A stretch of 64,000 bases of DNA, taken from positions 682,001 to 746,000 of the forward strand of contig CAWHXG010000001.1 in assembly GCA_963833235.1 (NCBI GenBank). The letters are read 5' to 3'. This stretch comes from CAWHXG01 sp963833235. GTDB taxonomy: Bacteria > Pseudomonadota > Alphaproteobacteria > Rhodobacterales > Rhodobacteraceae. The notes under the pieces were generated by a model. That model searched no databases, had not been told where the DNA came from, and saw nothing but the letters and a program-made list of their open reading frames with translations. Positions 1 to 9,365 of the stretch are shown piece after piece (position 1 is the first letter of the stretch; every line of letters begins with the position of its first letter). Both the position numbers and the translations under genes were made by a program.

Positions 1-56
1 TCGACCAGCAGCAGGCTACGATCCTCGCCAAGCTCGTGCTGCAGCATATCCGACAT
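1..56 (-). CDS. regA: Photosynthetic/redox response regulator RegA (PrrA/ActR), N-terminal fragment
   Basis: Only the first 18 codons and part of the next lie in the window, so the gene runs off the left edge. The visible residues include ELGEDRSLLLVD, which matches the opening of RegA/PrrA/ActR receivers just before the acidic pocket. RegA is the DNA-binding partner of the RegB kinase and controls respiration, CO2 and nitrogen fixation and, where present, photosynthesis genes in response to redox state. The start at 56 is preferred because GGAG lies six bases upstream; an in-frame ATG at 86 would add ten residues. It is read in the same direction as senC and divergent from regB, the classical Rhodobacter arrangement. 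The HTH domain is outside the window, so the call rests on the N-terminus plus context. Confidence 0.85.
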   Translation of the reverse strand, partial: MSDMLQHELGEDRSLLLV

Positions 57-145
57 TCCGCGCTCCGTCCCGATTGTGCGTGCCATCGGTCTATCCACCG
101 GAAACACCTGCGTCAATTTTTCCAAGCTCGCCTACCGCTTGGCGG

Positions 146-772
146 TTACGAGGCCCGAGCGAAACACGCGGTCCGCCGGGCGATGTCTTGGGCACTGTCC
201 TCGCGGCGGAAGTATTCGACAACGCCCTCTTCCGGCAGGGCGAGATAGGTGAAGGTGGAATGATCGACCAGATAATAGGGGTCGCTGCCGTCGTCATGCG
301 CCTGATAGTACGTGCGGTAGGCCTGGCTGGCCGCCCGCACCTGCGCCTCGCTGCCCGTAAGCCCGACCATGCGCTCGTGGAAGTTCGCGGCGAAGTCGCC
401 GACGACCTGCGGGGTATCGCGCTTGGGGTCGATGGTGATGAAGACCGGCGTGGCCGAGATCCCCTCCTCCGCCAGCAGATCCACGGCTTGTGCGTTGCGC
501 GCGCTGTCGATGGGGCAGACATCGGGGCAGAAGGTGTAGCCGAAATAGACCAGCGTCGGCTCGGTGATGACGTCGCCGTCCGTCGCGGTTCCGCCGTCTG
601 CGCCGACCAGGGTGAAGGGCCCGCCGATGGCGCCCGCCCCGCCCGCCACCTGCCCCTCGCGGCACTGGGCAAAGCGCTCGCCCTCATCGCGGCCGAACAG
701 GACGTAGCCCGTGGTGACCGAGATCAGCACAGTGACCACGACGACGGCGGCAAGGGCGGCAAGGCGTGTCAT
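146..772 (-). CDS. senC: SCO1/SenC family copper chaperone
   Basis: Predicted 208-residue membrane-anchored periplasmic protein that delivers copper to the CuA or CuB centre of cytochrome c oxidase. Residues 4-25 form a single N-terminal hydrophobic anchor. A thioredoxin-like fold follows with the copper-binding CPDVC motif at C82 and C86 and the partner histidine H171 (VDHSTF). In Rhodobacter, senC is cotranscribed with regA and links cbb3 or aa3 oxidase activity to RegB signalling; the same order and orientation are seen here, about 90 bases upstream of regA. ATG 772 is chosen because GGGA sits eight bases upstream; ATG 781 (three residues longer) is possible. No sign of damage. Confidence 0.92.
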   Translation of the reverse strand: MTRLAALAAVVVVTVLISVTTGYVLFGRDEGERFAQCREGQVAGGAGAIGGPFTLVGADGGTATDGDVITEPTLVYFGYTFCPDVCPIDSARNAQAVDLLAEEGISATPVFITIDPKRDTPQVVGDFAANFHERMVGLTGSEAQVRAASQAYRTYYQAHDDGSDPYYLVDHSTFTYLALPEEGVVEYFRREDSAQDIARRTACFARAS

Positions 773-853
773 GGCTGGCATCCCGAACGTTGAGACGGCA
801 CAATCGCCTGCAGCGCCGCCAGAGAACTTCTTGCAAGACACATAGGCGAACCC

Positions 854-2254
854 ATGGCCGATCCAACCCTCGACCCCTTCAACCCCCGGGCGCGCAGCCA
901 CTGGATCCGCCTCCGCACGCTGATCGTTCTGCGGTGGATCGCGATCTTCGGGCAGCTGGCGGCGATCCTGGTGGCCGAAGAAGTCTTCCTGCTGAGCCTT
1001 GACCGAACCCTGTGTTATCTCGTCATCGGCACCCTGGCGGTGACCAACGTCGTGGCGACGCTGGGATTCCCGCAGAACAAGCGCCTCTCGGAGTCGGAGG
1101 CGGTCACCATGCTGCTCTTCGACATCCTGCAGCTGAGCGCGCTGCTCTACCTCACCGGCGGGCTGCACAATCCCTTCGCGCTGCTGATCCTGGCGCCGGT
1201 CACCATCTCGGCCACGGCGCTGCAACTGCGCGCCACGGTGCTGCTGGGCGCCGTGGCGCTGGCGCTGGTCAGCTACGTCGCGGTGTTCAACATGCCGCTG
1301 GTACGCGAAGACGGAACGTCGCTGAGCATGCCGCAGGACTTCGTGTTCGGCTTCTGGGCGGCCATCGTGATCGGTCTGGCGTTCCTGGCCGGCTACGCCC
1401 GGCGGATCAGCAAGGAGATCCACGACATGGCCGATGCGCTGCTGGCGACACAGATGGCGCTGGAGCGCGAGCAGAAGCTCACCGACCTGGGCGGCGTCGT
1501 GGCGGCGGCCGCGCACGAGCTGGGCACGCCTCTGGCCACGATCAAGCTGGTGGGCACCGAGCTGCTCGGCGAGCTCACCGACCCCGACCATCGCGACGAC
1601 GCGGCCCTGATCCGCGATCAGGCCGACCGTTGCCGCGACATCCTGCGGAGCATGGGGCGCGTCGGCAAGGACGACAGGCACCTCCGCCGCGCGCCGCTGG
1701 ACACCGTGGTGCGCGAGGCGGCGGAACCGCACCAGGCCCGCGGCCGACAGCTGATCTTCAGCGTCCTGCCGGCCGCGGGCGCCCTTGCCCAGCAACCCGA
1801 GATCGAGCGCCAGCCCGAGATCATCCACGGCCTGCGCAACCTGATCCAGAACGCCGTGGATTTTTCGACCAGCACAGTCTGGGTCGATGCCACATGGTCG
1901 CTGGAGGAGATCAGGGTGCAGATCGGCGACGATGGAGCCGGCTACCCGGCCCAGGTCATCGGCCGCCTGGGAGACCCCTTCCTGCGTCACCGGGAGGCGG
2001 CCGATCTGCCGGAGGCGGGCCCGCGCCCCGGCTACGAGGGCATGGGGCTGGGGCTCTTCATCGCCAAGACGCTTCTGGAACGTTCAGGCGCCACGCTGAC
2101 CTTTTCCAACGGAACGGATCCGTTCCTGACCAGCGAGGAACATCCCGAACGGTGCGGCGCGATCGTTCAGGTCCGCTGGCCGCGGGAGCGGGTGGCCTCC
2201 CCGCCGCGGATGCTCGGCCTCGGGCTCGGCCGCAACGAACCCATCCAGGCGTGA
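854..2254 (+). CDS. regB: Redox sensor histidine kinase RegB (PrrB)
   Basis: 466-residue membrane kinase. Six hydrophobic segments span roughly residues 25-180. The quinone-contacting motif GGLHNPF is at 102-108. The H-box AAAHELGTPLATIKL places the phospho-accepting histidine at H221, and the redox-active cysteine characteristic of RegB is C260 (DRCRDIL). An N-box (N333, NLIQNAVDFS) and glycine-rich G boxes (GDDGAG, GMGLGLF) complete the ATPase domain. The protein senses the ubiquinone pool and disulfide state and phosphorylates RegA. It is divergent from senC-regA with about 80 bases between start codons, so the two promoters must share that short region. All key residues are intact. Confidence 0.96.
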   Translation: MADPTLDPFNPRARSHWIRLRTLIVLRWIAIFGQLAAILVAEEVFLLSLDRTLCYLVIGTLAVTNVVATLGFPQNKRLSESEAVTMLLFDILQLSALLYLTGGLHNPFALLILAPVTISATALQLRATVLLGAVALALVSYVAVFNMPLVREDGTSLSMPQDFVFGFWAAIVIGLAFLAGYARRISKEIHDMADALLATQMALEREQKLTDLGGVVAAAAHELGTPLATIKLVGTELLGELTDPDHRDDAALIRDQADRCRDILRSMGRVGKDDRHLRRAPLDTVVREAAEPHQARGRQLIFSVLPAAGALAQQPEIERQPEIIHGLRNLIQNAVDFSTSTVWVDATWSLEEIRVQIGDDGAGYPAQVIGRLGDPFLRHREAADLPEAGPRPGYEGMGLGLFIAKTLLERSGATLTFSNGTDPFLTSEEHPERCGAIVQVRWPRERVASPPRMLGLGLGRNEPIQA

Positions 2255-2376
2255 CGGGCGCGCCGCTGCCCCTTGCCGCGCGGCGCGGACAGAGTTAACG
2301 GCGCATTAAGACTTTTGGCACCAGAAAGATGGCTTGCGGGCCTCGCGCGGTGCCCGCCCTGACCGGACCCAACGTT

Positions 2377-4095
2377 ATGCAAAGCCTGACCTTGCTTGCC
2401 GAGATCGTCGCGGCCAGCCTCTGTGCGGTGGCGCTGGCTGGTGCGCTGCTGCTCAGGTTCCGCCGGGCGCCGGAAGCCGCGTCGGCGCAGGCGGATCCGG
2501 GCGACGACCTGCCGGTCTTCCTGTTTCAGGGGCGCATCCTGATCGACGCCACCGAAAAGGCGTATTCGCTGCTCCCCGCGCAGCCCGTGGGCGCCGATGC
2601 CATGACGCGGTTCCTGCTGGCGTTCGGCCCCAGGTTCCCCGAACTCGAGACCCGGCTGCAGCAGCTGCGCAAGGCGGGCCGGATCGAGCTGCGGGAGCTG
2701 AGCGATGACCCCGACAGCCTGCACCTGGAGGCGGAGTGGCGCGACGGCGTGGTGCGGATCGCGCTCTGCGACCCCCGCCAGGGCAGCCGGTCTGAGCTGG
2801 TCGAGCGCTACTCGCTTGCCGCCATGCGCAGCGAGCTCGGCACCCTACGCTCCATCGCCGAACATGCGCCCGGCGCCACATGGAAGCAGGGCCCGGGCGG
2901 CATGATCCTGTGGGCGAACACCGCCTACATGGAACTGGCGAGCGATACGATGGGCGAGGATGCCCTGTTCGGCTGGCCGCCGCCCACGCTCTTTCCCGAT
3001 CTCGCGGGCAAGGCCGGCGCGGCCGGCAAGGGCGGCAAGAAGCCACCCGAGAACGACCCCGTCCTGTCACATCCCGTCGAGGGAGACGAGGTGATCCGGC
3101 GCCGGGCGCGGCTGCAAGGGCGCGACGAGGCCAAGCCCCGCTGGTTCGAGCTGCTCAGCCTTCCGGGGGAGGACGGACGGGTGTGCTTCGCAACCCCGAT
3201 CGACAGGCTGGTGCAGGCCGAAACCCAGTTCGGGGACTTGATGCAGACGCTTGCGAAGACCTTCGCGCATCTGACGGTCGGCCTCGCGATCTTCGACAAT
3301 CGCCGCCAGCTGGCCCTCTTCAATCCCGCGCTGGTGGATCTCACCGCGCTCTCGGCGGAGCTGCTCAGCACCCGCCCGACCCTGCACGCCTTCCTCGACG
3401 CCCTGCGCGACCGGCAGCGCATCCCCGAACCGAAGGACTACAAAAGCTGGCGGCTCCACATCGCCCAGCTCGAGGCGGGCGCCGTGGACGGCAGCTACCA
3501 GGAAACCTGGAACCTGCCGACGGGCCAGACCTATCGCGTCACGGGCCGGCCGCATCCCGACGGCGCCGTGGCCTACGTCTTCGAGGATATCTCGTCGGAG
3601 GTCTCGCTGACCCGCAGCTTCCGCTCCGAGATCGAGCTGGGGCAGGCCGTGCTCGACAGCCTCGATGTCGCCATCGCCGTCTTCTCCGATACCGGCGAGC
3701 TGACCATGACCAACACCGCCTATGCGAAGCTCTGGGGCGAGGATCCGGCGGCGGGCCTGCAGGAATCCACGGTGGTCGAGGCCACCCGCGCCTGGCAGAG
3801 CCGTTGCACGCCCAGCCTCGTCTGGAACGAGCTGCGCAAGTTCATCAGCGACCATCGCGACCGGCAGGCCTGGGCCGACGAGGTCGAGACGCTCGACGGG
3901 CGGCGCCTGCGCTGCCACGTGCGGCCGCTGGGCCGCGGCGCCACCCTCGTCAGCTTCGAGGCAGCGGTCGGGGCGCTGGACCGGTCCGAAAGTGCGCCGC
4001 AGGGCCCGGCCGACGAGGCCGGACCCGCCCATGGGGCCGCGCCCGATGCGTCGCCCGCGCTGCGCCGTGTCGCGGGCGGATGGCCCGACGCCTGA
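2377..4095 (+). CDS. PAS-domain protein with N-terminal membrane anchor
   Basis: 572 residues from ATG 2377, which places a single hydrophobic helix at residues 2-25 (LLAEIVAASLCAVALAGALLL ends in basic residues, so the bulk should be cytoplasmic). The rest looks like two or three PAS-type sensor folds: one around residues 160-260, one around 285-400 containing GLAIFDNRRQLALFNPA, and one around 410-540 containing VAIAVFSDTGELTMTN. I see no histidine-kinase H-box, GGDEF or EAL motif after them, so no output domain is visible. It may sense a signal and pass it by protein contact. It lies between regB and tsaE on the same strand. An upstream ATG at 2329 is possible but would place 16 polar residues before the anchor. 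Confidence 0.75.
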   Translation: MQSLTLLAEIVAASLCAVALAGALLLRFRRAPEAASAQADPGDDLPVFLFQGRILIDATEKAYSLLPAQPVGADAMTRFLLAFGPRFPELETRLQQLRKAGRIELRELSDDPDSLHLEAEWRDGVVRIALCDPRQGSRSELVERYSLAAMRSELGTLRSIAEHAPGATWKQGPGGMILWANTAYMELASDTMGEDALFGWPPPTLFPDLAGKAGAAGKGGKKPPENDPVLSHPVEGDEVIRRRARLQGRDEAKPRWFELLSLPGEDGRVCFATPIDRLVQAETQFGDLMQTLAKTFAHLTVGLAIFDNRRQLALFNPALVDLTALSAELLSTRPTLHAFLDALRDRQRIPEPKDYKSWRLHIAQLEAGAVDGSYQETWNLPTGQTYRVTGRPHPDGAVAYVFEDISSEVSLTRSFRSEIELGQAVLDSLDVAIAVFSDTGELTMTNTAYAKLWGEDPAAGLQESTVVEATRAWQSRCTPSLVWNELRKFISDHRDRQAWADEVETLDGRRLRCHVRPLGRGATLVSFEAAVGALDRSESAPQGPADEAGPAHGAAPDASPALRRVAGGWPDA

Positions 4096-4155
4096 GGGTG
4101 CCGACCGCGCTCCTTGCGGCTTGTTGCGGGCCGGGCTTGACCGCATAAACGGGCC

Positions 4156-4662
4156 ATGTCGCAGACCCCCCTTCCCCCGGTCGAATTGCCCGACCCCGAG
4201 GCGACCGCCGCCGTTGGCAGGGCCATGGCGGCGCATCTGGTGCCGGGCGACGTTCTGGCGCTGGCGGGCCCGATTGGGGCGGGGAAAAGCGTACTGGCCC
4301 GAGCAGTGATCGCCGAGCGGCTGCGCGCCGCCGGGGCGCCGCCGGAAGACATCCCCTCGCCGACCTTCACTTTGGTGCAGACCTACCGCGCCGGCAGCGT
4401 GGAGATGTGGCATTGCGACCTCTACCGGCTGACGGCCCCGGAAGAGGCGTGGGAGCTGGGGCTGGAGGACGCCTTCGAGACGGCGATCTGCCTCATCGAA
4501 TGGCCGGGCATCCTTGGCGAAGGCCTGCCGGGAAGTGCCCTGCATCTGGGCCTCGAGGTCACGGGCCCCGAGGCGCGGCGCCTGACCCTCGGCACCGGCA
4601 GCGCGGACCTCGCCCGGCGCGTGGCCGCCGGGTTGCCCGAACGGAGCCGCGACCATGGCTGA
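4156..4662 (+). CDS. tsaE: tRNA threonylcarbamoyladenosine biosynthesis ATPase TsaE
   Basis: 168-residue P-loop protein of the TsaE/YjeE family. Walker A is GPIGAGKS at residues 38-45. The switch-like SPTFTLV motif follows, then WHCDLYRL and the Walker B-like ICLIEWPG. TsaE works with TsaB and TsaD to make the t6A modification at position 37 of ANN-decoding tRNAs. Length is normal for the family. Its last codons overlap the next gene by eight bases, so translation is likely coupled to the kinase downstream. Confidence 0.93.
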   Translation: MSQTPLPPVELPDPEATAAVGRAMAAHLVPGDVLALAGPIGAGKSVLARAVIAERLRAAGAPPEDIPSPTFTLVQTYRAGSVEMWHCDLYRLTAPEEAWELGLEDAFETAICLIEWPGILGEGLPGSALHLGLEVTGPEARRLTLGTGSADLARRVAAGLPERSRDHG

Positions 4663-5674
4663 TTCCGGCGCCGCGCCCATCGGCCCGGCCCTTGCCGCCT
4701 TCCTGGAGGCCGAAGACTGGAGCGCGGCCAGCGCGCGGCCACTCGCCGGCGACGCCTCCTCTCGCCGTTACTGGCGGCTGCAGGTCGGGGCGCGCCGCGC
4801 CATCCTGATGCAGGCCCCGCCCGCCCCGGACGACAACACCGCCCGCTTCGCCGCCGTAGCGGCGCATCTCGGTGCCCTGGGGCTCTCCGTGCCCCGGGTC
4901 CTTGCCGGCCGCCCGGAGGAGGGGATGCTGCTGCTGGAGGACCTGGGCGATGCGCTCGTGGCCAGGCTGGCCGAGGCCGACCCGGCCGGTGAGGCCAAAC
5001 TCTATGCCGCGGCCATCGATACGCTCGCCGCACTCCACGGCCATCCCCCTCTGCCGAGCCTGCCGCATCCCGGCCCAGTGGATCTGGCCGGGGCGCTGGC
5101 GCCGCTCGCCACGTGGTATCTGGAGGGCGACGAGGGCGCCGCCGAAACCCTCGCCCGGCTGGCTGCCGCCCTTGCCCCGCCGCTGGCGGACGCATTGACC
5201 TCGGCGCCCCCCGTTCTGGTGCACCGCGACTACCATGCCGAAAACCTGATCTGGCTGCCGGAGCGCACCGGCCCCGCACAGATCGGCCTGCTCGACTTCC
5301 AGGACGCGATGACGGGGCACCCGGCCTACGATATCGCCTCGCTGCTCCGCGACGCGCGCCGCGATCTGGCGCCAAGCCTGCCGGAAGTGCTGATCGAACG
5401 CTACCTCGCGGCAACCGGGCTGGAGGCCGCCCCCTTCCGCGCGGCGCTGGCTGGGCTTTCGGTGCAGCGAAACCTGCGCATCCTCGGCATCTTCGCACGG
5501 CTGGCCCGGCGCGACGGCAAGCGGCGCTACCTTGCGATGCTGCCGCGCGTCTGGGCGCATCTGCAAACCGATCTCGCCCACCCCTCGATGGAGACCCTGC
5601 GAGAAACGGTGGCTGCCGGCGTGCCGGCGCCGGGTCCGGCCCACCTCTCCCGCCTCTGCCCGGAGGCGGCATGA
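4655..5674 (+). CDS. amgK: N-acetylmuramate/N-acetylglucosamine 1-kinase, AmgK type
   Basis: 339-residue aminoglycoside-phosphotransferase-fold kinase. The nucleotide loop LAGDASSRRYWRL is near residue 30, the catalytic Brenner motif is VLVHRDYHAENLIWL, and the Mg-binding motif is LLDFQDAMTGHPAYD. The partner gene, a MurU-type uridylyltransferase, overlaps its stop codon by ATGA, and this pairing is what points to AmgK rather than to an antibiotic kinase. The family phosphorylates MurNAc or GlcNAc at the anomeric position in the cell-wall recycling route that bypasses de novo UDP-MurNAc synthesis. Substrate is inferred from pairing, not from a diagnostic residue. Confidence 0.85.
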   Translation: MADSGAAPIGPALAAFLEAEDWSAASARPLAGDASSRRYWRLQVGARRAILMQAPPAPDDNTARFAAVAAHLGALGLSVPRVLAGRPEEGMLLLEDLGDALVARLAEADPAGEAKLYAAAIDTLAALHGHPPLPSLPHPGPVDLAGALAPLATWYLEGDEGAAETLARLAAALAPPLADALTSAPPVLVHRDYHAENLIWLPERTGPAQIGLLDFQDAMTGHPAYDIASLLRDARRDLAPSLPEVLIERYLAATGLEAAPFRAALAGLSVQRNLRILGIFARLARRDGKRRYLAMLPRVWAHLQTDLAHPSMETLRETVAAGVPAPGPAHLSRLCPEAA

Positions 5675-6372
5675 ACCCCAAGGCGGCCCTGCTCTTTGCC
5701 GCGGGCTTCGGCACCCGCATGGGGCGCCTCACCGCAGATCGACCGAAACCGCTGATCCGTGTGGCGGGCCGCACACTGCTCGATCACGCGCTCGCTCTCG
5801 CCGAGGACGCGGGCGTCTCCCGGACGGTCGTGAACGCGCATTACCGGGCGGAGATGATTTGCAGCCACCTCGCGGGGCGCGGTGCGACGGTGAGCGTGGA
5901 GGCGCCCGGCATCCTCGATACCGGCGGCGGCCTGCGCGCCGCGCTGCCGCTGCTCGACCCGAACGGGCAGGGCCTGCCGCTGTTCACGCTGAACACCGAT
6001 GCCGTGTGGACGGGGCCGAACCCGCTCCAGACCCTGCGCGCGGCCTGGGATCCGGCGGGCATGGAGGCCCTGCTGCTGCTCGTTCCGCGAGAGCGGGCCA
6101 CGGGGCATGACGGCGCGGGGGACTTCACCTTCGCGGCGGATGGCAGGCTTACGCCCGGGCCAGGCGCCGTCTATTCCGGGGCGCAGATCGTCAGCCCCGG
6201 GCTTCTCGCCGGCGGCCCAAAGGGCGCGTTCGGCATGTGGCACCTGTGGAACGCGGCACTGGCAGGCGGGCGCCTCTTCGGGGTGCTGCATCCCGGGGGC
6301 TGGTGCGACGTGGGCCGCCCCGAGGGGATCGCACTGGCCGAGGCGATGTTCGCGGCGGCGCCGGCCCCATGA
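5671..6372 (+). CDS. murU: N-acetylmuramate alpha-1-phosphate uridylyltransferase, MurU type
   Basis: 233-residue nucleotidyltransferase. The signature AAGFGTRMGRLTADRPKPL occupies residues 9-27, covering the nucleotide-binding loop and the PKPL substrate motif. LNTDAVW supplies the metal-binding aspartate. The enzyme would convert MurNAc-1-phosphate and UTP to UDP-MurNAc, completing the two-step salvage begun by AmgK. It starts inside the stop codon of amgK (ATGA) and its own stop overlaps addB by ATGA. A general sugar-1-phosphate nucleotidyltransferase is the alternative, but length and pairing favour MurU. Confidence 0.87.
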   Translation: MNPKAALLFAAGFGTRMGRLTADRPKPLIRVAGRTLLDHALALAEDAGVSRTVVNAHYRAEMICSHLAGRGATVSVEAPGILDTGGGLRAALPLLDPNGQGLPLFTLNTDAVWTGPNPLQTLRAAWDPAGMEALLLLVPRERATGHDGAGDFTFAADGRLTPGPGAVYSGAQIVSPGLLAGGPKGAFGMWHLWNAALAGGRLFGVLHPGGWCDVGRPEGIALAEAMFAAAPAP

Positions 6373-9365
6373 CGTTCTTCGCCCCTGCGGAGGCGCCGCG
6401 GGTCTTCGCCGTGCCGCCCGGCGCGGATTTCCCGGCCGTGCTGGTGGACGGCCTGCTGGCCCGCCATGGCGACGGCCCGCCGGAAGCGCTGGCGCAGGTC
6501 ACCGTCTACGTCACCACGCGCAGGATGGCGCGGCGGATCGCCGACATCCTCGACCGCGGCCCGGCCCGGCTGCTGCCCCGCGTGCGCCTGGTGACCGACC
6601 TCGCGCAAGCGCAGCCCATGGCGCCGCTGCCGCTGCCGGTGCCGCCCCTGCGCCGCAAGCTGGAGCTGGCTCGCCTGGTCGGCGCCCTCATCGCCGCAGA
6701 CCCCACGCTGGCGCCGGGGTCGGCGGTCTACGATCTCGCTGCGAGCCTTGCTGCGTTGATGGACGAGATGCAGGGCGAGGGGGTGCCGCCCTCCGCGCTG
6801 GCCGGCCTCGACGTCTCGGATGCGTCGGGGCACTGGGCGCGCAGCCAGAAGTTCCTGACGCTGGTCGCCAGCCTCGCCGGGAGTGCCGCGGCGGGCGATG
6901 CCGAAAGCCGGCAGCGGCGCGCGGTCGAGGCGCTGGCGGAAGACTGGGCGCGCAGCCCGCCGCAGGGGCCGGTGATCGTGGCCGGGTCCACCGGCTCGCG
7001 CGGCACGACGCAGCTTTTCATGGAGGCGGTGGCGCGGCTGCCGCAGGGCGCGCTGGTGCTGCCGGGGTTCGACGATATTCTGCCGCCCGCCATCTGGGCC
7101 CGCCTCATCGCCCCCGCACCGCAGCAGGACCATCCACAATACCGCTTCGCCGCGCTGGCGGCCGAGCTGGGGCTTTCCCCAAAGGAAATTCCGCCCTGGC
7201 ACGCGCCGGCGGCGGCACCTGCACCCGCCCGAAACGCGCTCGTCTCGCTGGCGCTGCGCCCGGCCCCCGTGACCGACGGCTGGCGGCGCGAGGGGCCCTC
7301 GCTGGGGCTCCTGCCCCGTGCCACGGAAGGGCTGAGCCTGATCGAGGCCCCCGATCCACGCGCCGAGGCCGGCGCCATTGCCCTGGCCCTGCGCGAGGCC
7401 GCCGAGACGGGGGTGACCGCCGCGCTCATCTCGCCGGACAGGATCCTGACCCGCCGGGTCGCCGCCGCGCTCGACCGCTGGGGCATCACGCCCGACGACA
7501 GCGCCGGCGAGCCGCTGGGGCAGACCCCGGCGGGCAGGCTTCTGCACCAGGCCGCGGGGCTCTTCGCGCGGCCGGTTGATACCGTGGCGCTGCTGGCCCT
7601 GCTGAAGCACCCGCTGACCCATGCCGCCGGCGGGCGGAACACCCACCTTCTGGCGACCCGCGATCTGGAGCTGCACCTGCGCCGCGACGGGCCGCCCCAG
7701 CCTGGGCCGGAGGATCTGCGCCGCTGGGGCGAACAGGCCGCCGGAGCCGCGGAGAGCGCGGAGCGGGGCGACGCCCGGCGCCACTGGGCCGGATGGGCCG
7801 CGGGATGCCTGGAGAGGGCGACACCGGCCGCCGGCGAAGGTGAGATCGCCGGCCATGTCGCGCGCCTGCTGGCCCTGGCGGAGGACCTCTGCCGCGGCTG
7901 CGATCCCGCGGCGCAGGGCGCGGACCTGCCGCTCTGGGCCCGGAACGACGGGCTGGCCGCCAGAAGCGCCATCGAGGAGCTGGCCGCCGAGGCCGCGCAT
8001 GGCGGGCCGGCGGACGGAGCCGCCTTCGCCGCGCTCCTGCGGATGGTCCTCGCGGGCGAGGTGCGCGACCCCGTGGCGGCCCATTCCGGCGTGATGATCT
8101 GGGGCACGCTGGAGGCCCGGGTGCAGGGGGCCGAGCTGGTCATCCTTGCCGGCCTGAACGAAGGGGTCTGGCCCGAGATGCCGGCGCCGGACCCCTGGCT
8201 CAACCGCAAGATGCGCGCCGATCTGGGCCTGCTGCTGCCCGAACGTCGGATCGGACTTTCGGCGCATGATTTCCAGCAGGCGGTCGGGGCGCCGCGGGTC
8301 ATCCTATCGCGCGCCAGGCGAGATGCAGAGAGCGAGACGGTGCCCTCGCGCTGGCTCAACCGGCTGACCAACCTCATGGAGGGCCTGCCGGACCAGGAGG
8401 GTCCGGAAGCGCTTGCCGGAATGCGGGCGCGCGGCCAGGCCTGGGTCGATCTCGCGGGCGCGCTCGACAGCCCGGCAGCCCCCGTCGCACCCGCCACGCG
8501 GCCCGCGCCGCGCCCGCCCGTGTCCGCCCGCCCCCCCCGCCTTTCGGTGACCGAGATCGAGACGCTCGTGCGCGATCCGTTCGAGATCTACGCCAAGCGG
8601 GTGCTGCGCCTGTCGCCGCTCGACCCGCTGCGGCTCGAACCGGATGCCCGCATCCGGGGCCAGGTCATGCACCTGGTGCTGGACCGCTTCGTGAAGGCCT
8701 GGGCGAGCTACGACGACGCCACGCGGCGGCAGGCGTTCCTGGCCACCACCAAGGCGGTTCTGGAAAGCGGCGTGCCCTGGCCCACCGCGCGCCGCCTTTG
8801 GCTGGCGCGGTTCGCCCGGATCGCCGACCATTTCCTGACCGAAGAGGCCGGGCGCCTCACCTTTGCCACGCCAGAGGCCTTCGAATGCCGCGGCCGACTG
8901 GATCTGGCCGTTCCCGCCATGCCGGAGGGCACGTTCCGGCTGACGGCGCGGGCCGACCGGATCGACCTGACCCCTGAGGGCGGGATCGTTCTTTACGACT
9001 ACAAGACCGGCCAGCCGCCGAGTGCAAGGGAACAGGCGAGCTTCTCCAAGCAGTTGCTGCTGGAGGCCACGATGGCCGAGGCCGGCGGCTTCGAAGGCCT
9101 CGCGCCCGGTACCGTGGTGCATGCGGCCTATATCGGCCTGGGCACCACGCCCCGCACAATGCCCGCGCCGCTTGTGGATATGCCCGTGGCGCGCATCCGG
9201 GCCGAGCTGACCGCGTTGATCGCGGCCTTTGCGGTGCGGGACCGCGGCTATGTCGCCCAAGCCGCCCGCCGGTCGGACCGCAGCGCGGGCGACTACGATC
9301 ACCTGTCGCGGATCGGGGAATGGAGCCTAAGCGACCCCGCCCTGCCGCAGGACGTGGGCGGCTGA
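6369..9365 (+). CDS. addB: Double-strand break repair protein AddB
   Basis: 998-residue subunit of the AddAB helicase-nuclease that resects double-strand breaks for RecA loading, the alphaproteobacterial counterpart of RecBCD. The N-terminal half is an inactivated UvrD-like helicase (VTTRRMARRIADIL near residue 50). The C-terminal PD-(D/E)XK nuclease is visible as LYDYKTGQPPS, with D877 and K879 as the expected catalytic pair. The start overlaps murU by ATGA and the stop overlaps addA by TGATG, so both partners should be translated together. Alphaproteobacterial AddB often lacks the Bacillus-type iron-sulfur cysteines, and I see none here. Confidence 0.94.
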   Translation: MTFFAPAEAPRVFAVPPGADFPAVLVDGLLARHGDGPPEALAQVTVYVTTRRMARRIADILDRGPARLLPRVRLVTDLAQAQPMAPLPLPVPPLRRKLELARLVGALIAADPTLAPGSAVYDLAASLAALMDEMQGEGVPPSALAGLDVSDASGHWARSQKFLTLVASLAGSAAAGDAESRQRRAVEALAEDWARSPPQGPVIVAGSTGSRGTTQLFMEAVARLPQGALVLPGFDDILPPAIWARLIAPAPQQDHPQYRFAALAAELGLSPKEIPPWHAPAAAPAPARNALVSLALRPAPVTDGWRREGPSLGLLPRATEGLSLIEAPDPRAEAGAIALALREAAETGVTAALISPDRILTRRVAAALDRWGITPDDSAGEPLGQTPAGRLLHQAAGLFARPVDTVALLALLKHPLTHAAGGRNTHLLATRDLELHLRRDGPPQPGPEDLRRWGEQAAGAAESAERGDARRHWAGWAAGCLERATPAAGEGEIAGHVARLLALAEDLCRGCDPAAQGADLPLWARNDGLAARSAIEELAAEAAHGGPADGAAFAALLRMVLAGEVRDPVAAHSGVMIWGTLEARVQGAELVILAGLNEGVWPEMPAPDPWLNRKMRADLGLLLPERRIGLSAHDFQQAVGAPRVILSRARRDAESETVPSRWLNRLTNLMEGLPDQEGPEALAGMRARGQAWVDLAGALDSPAAPVAPATRPAPRPPVSARPPRLSVTEIETLVRDPFEIYAKRVLRLSPLDPLRLEPDARIRGQVMHLVLDRFVKAWASYDDATRRQAFLATTKAVLESGVPWPTARRLWLARFARIADHFLTEEAGRLTFATPEAFECRGRLDLAVPAMPEGTFRLTARADRIDLTPEGGIVLYDYKTGQPPSAREQASFSKQLLLEATMAEAGGFEGLAPGTVVHAAYIGLGTTPRTMPAPLVDMPVARIRAELTALIAAFAVRDRGYVAQAARRSDRSAGDYDHLSRIGEWSLSDPALPQDVGG

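Noticed and set aside
146..1990. A 614-residue leftward open frame starting inside regB
   Set aside because: Only its last 208 residues (SenC) look real; the rest is antisense to regB.
2259..2290. GC-rich hairpin after regB
   Set aside because: Stem pairing is possible, yet there is no T run and such pairings arise often at this base composition.
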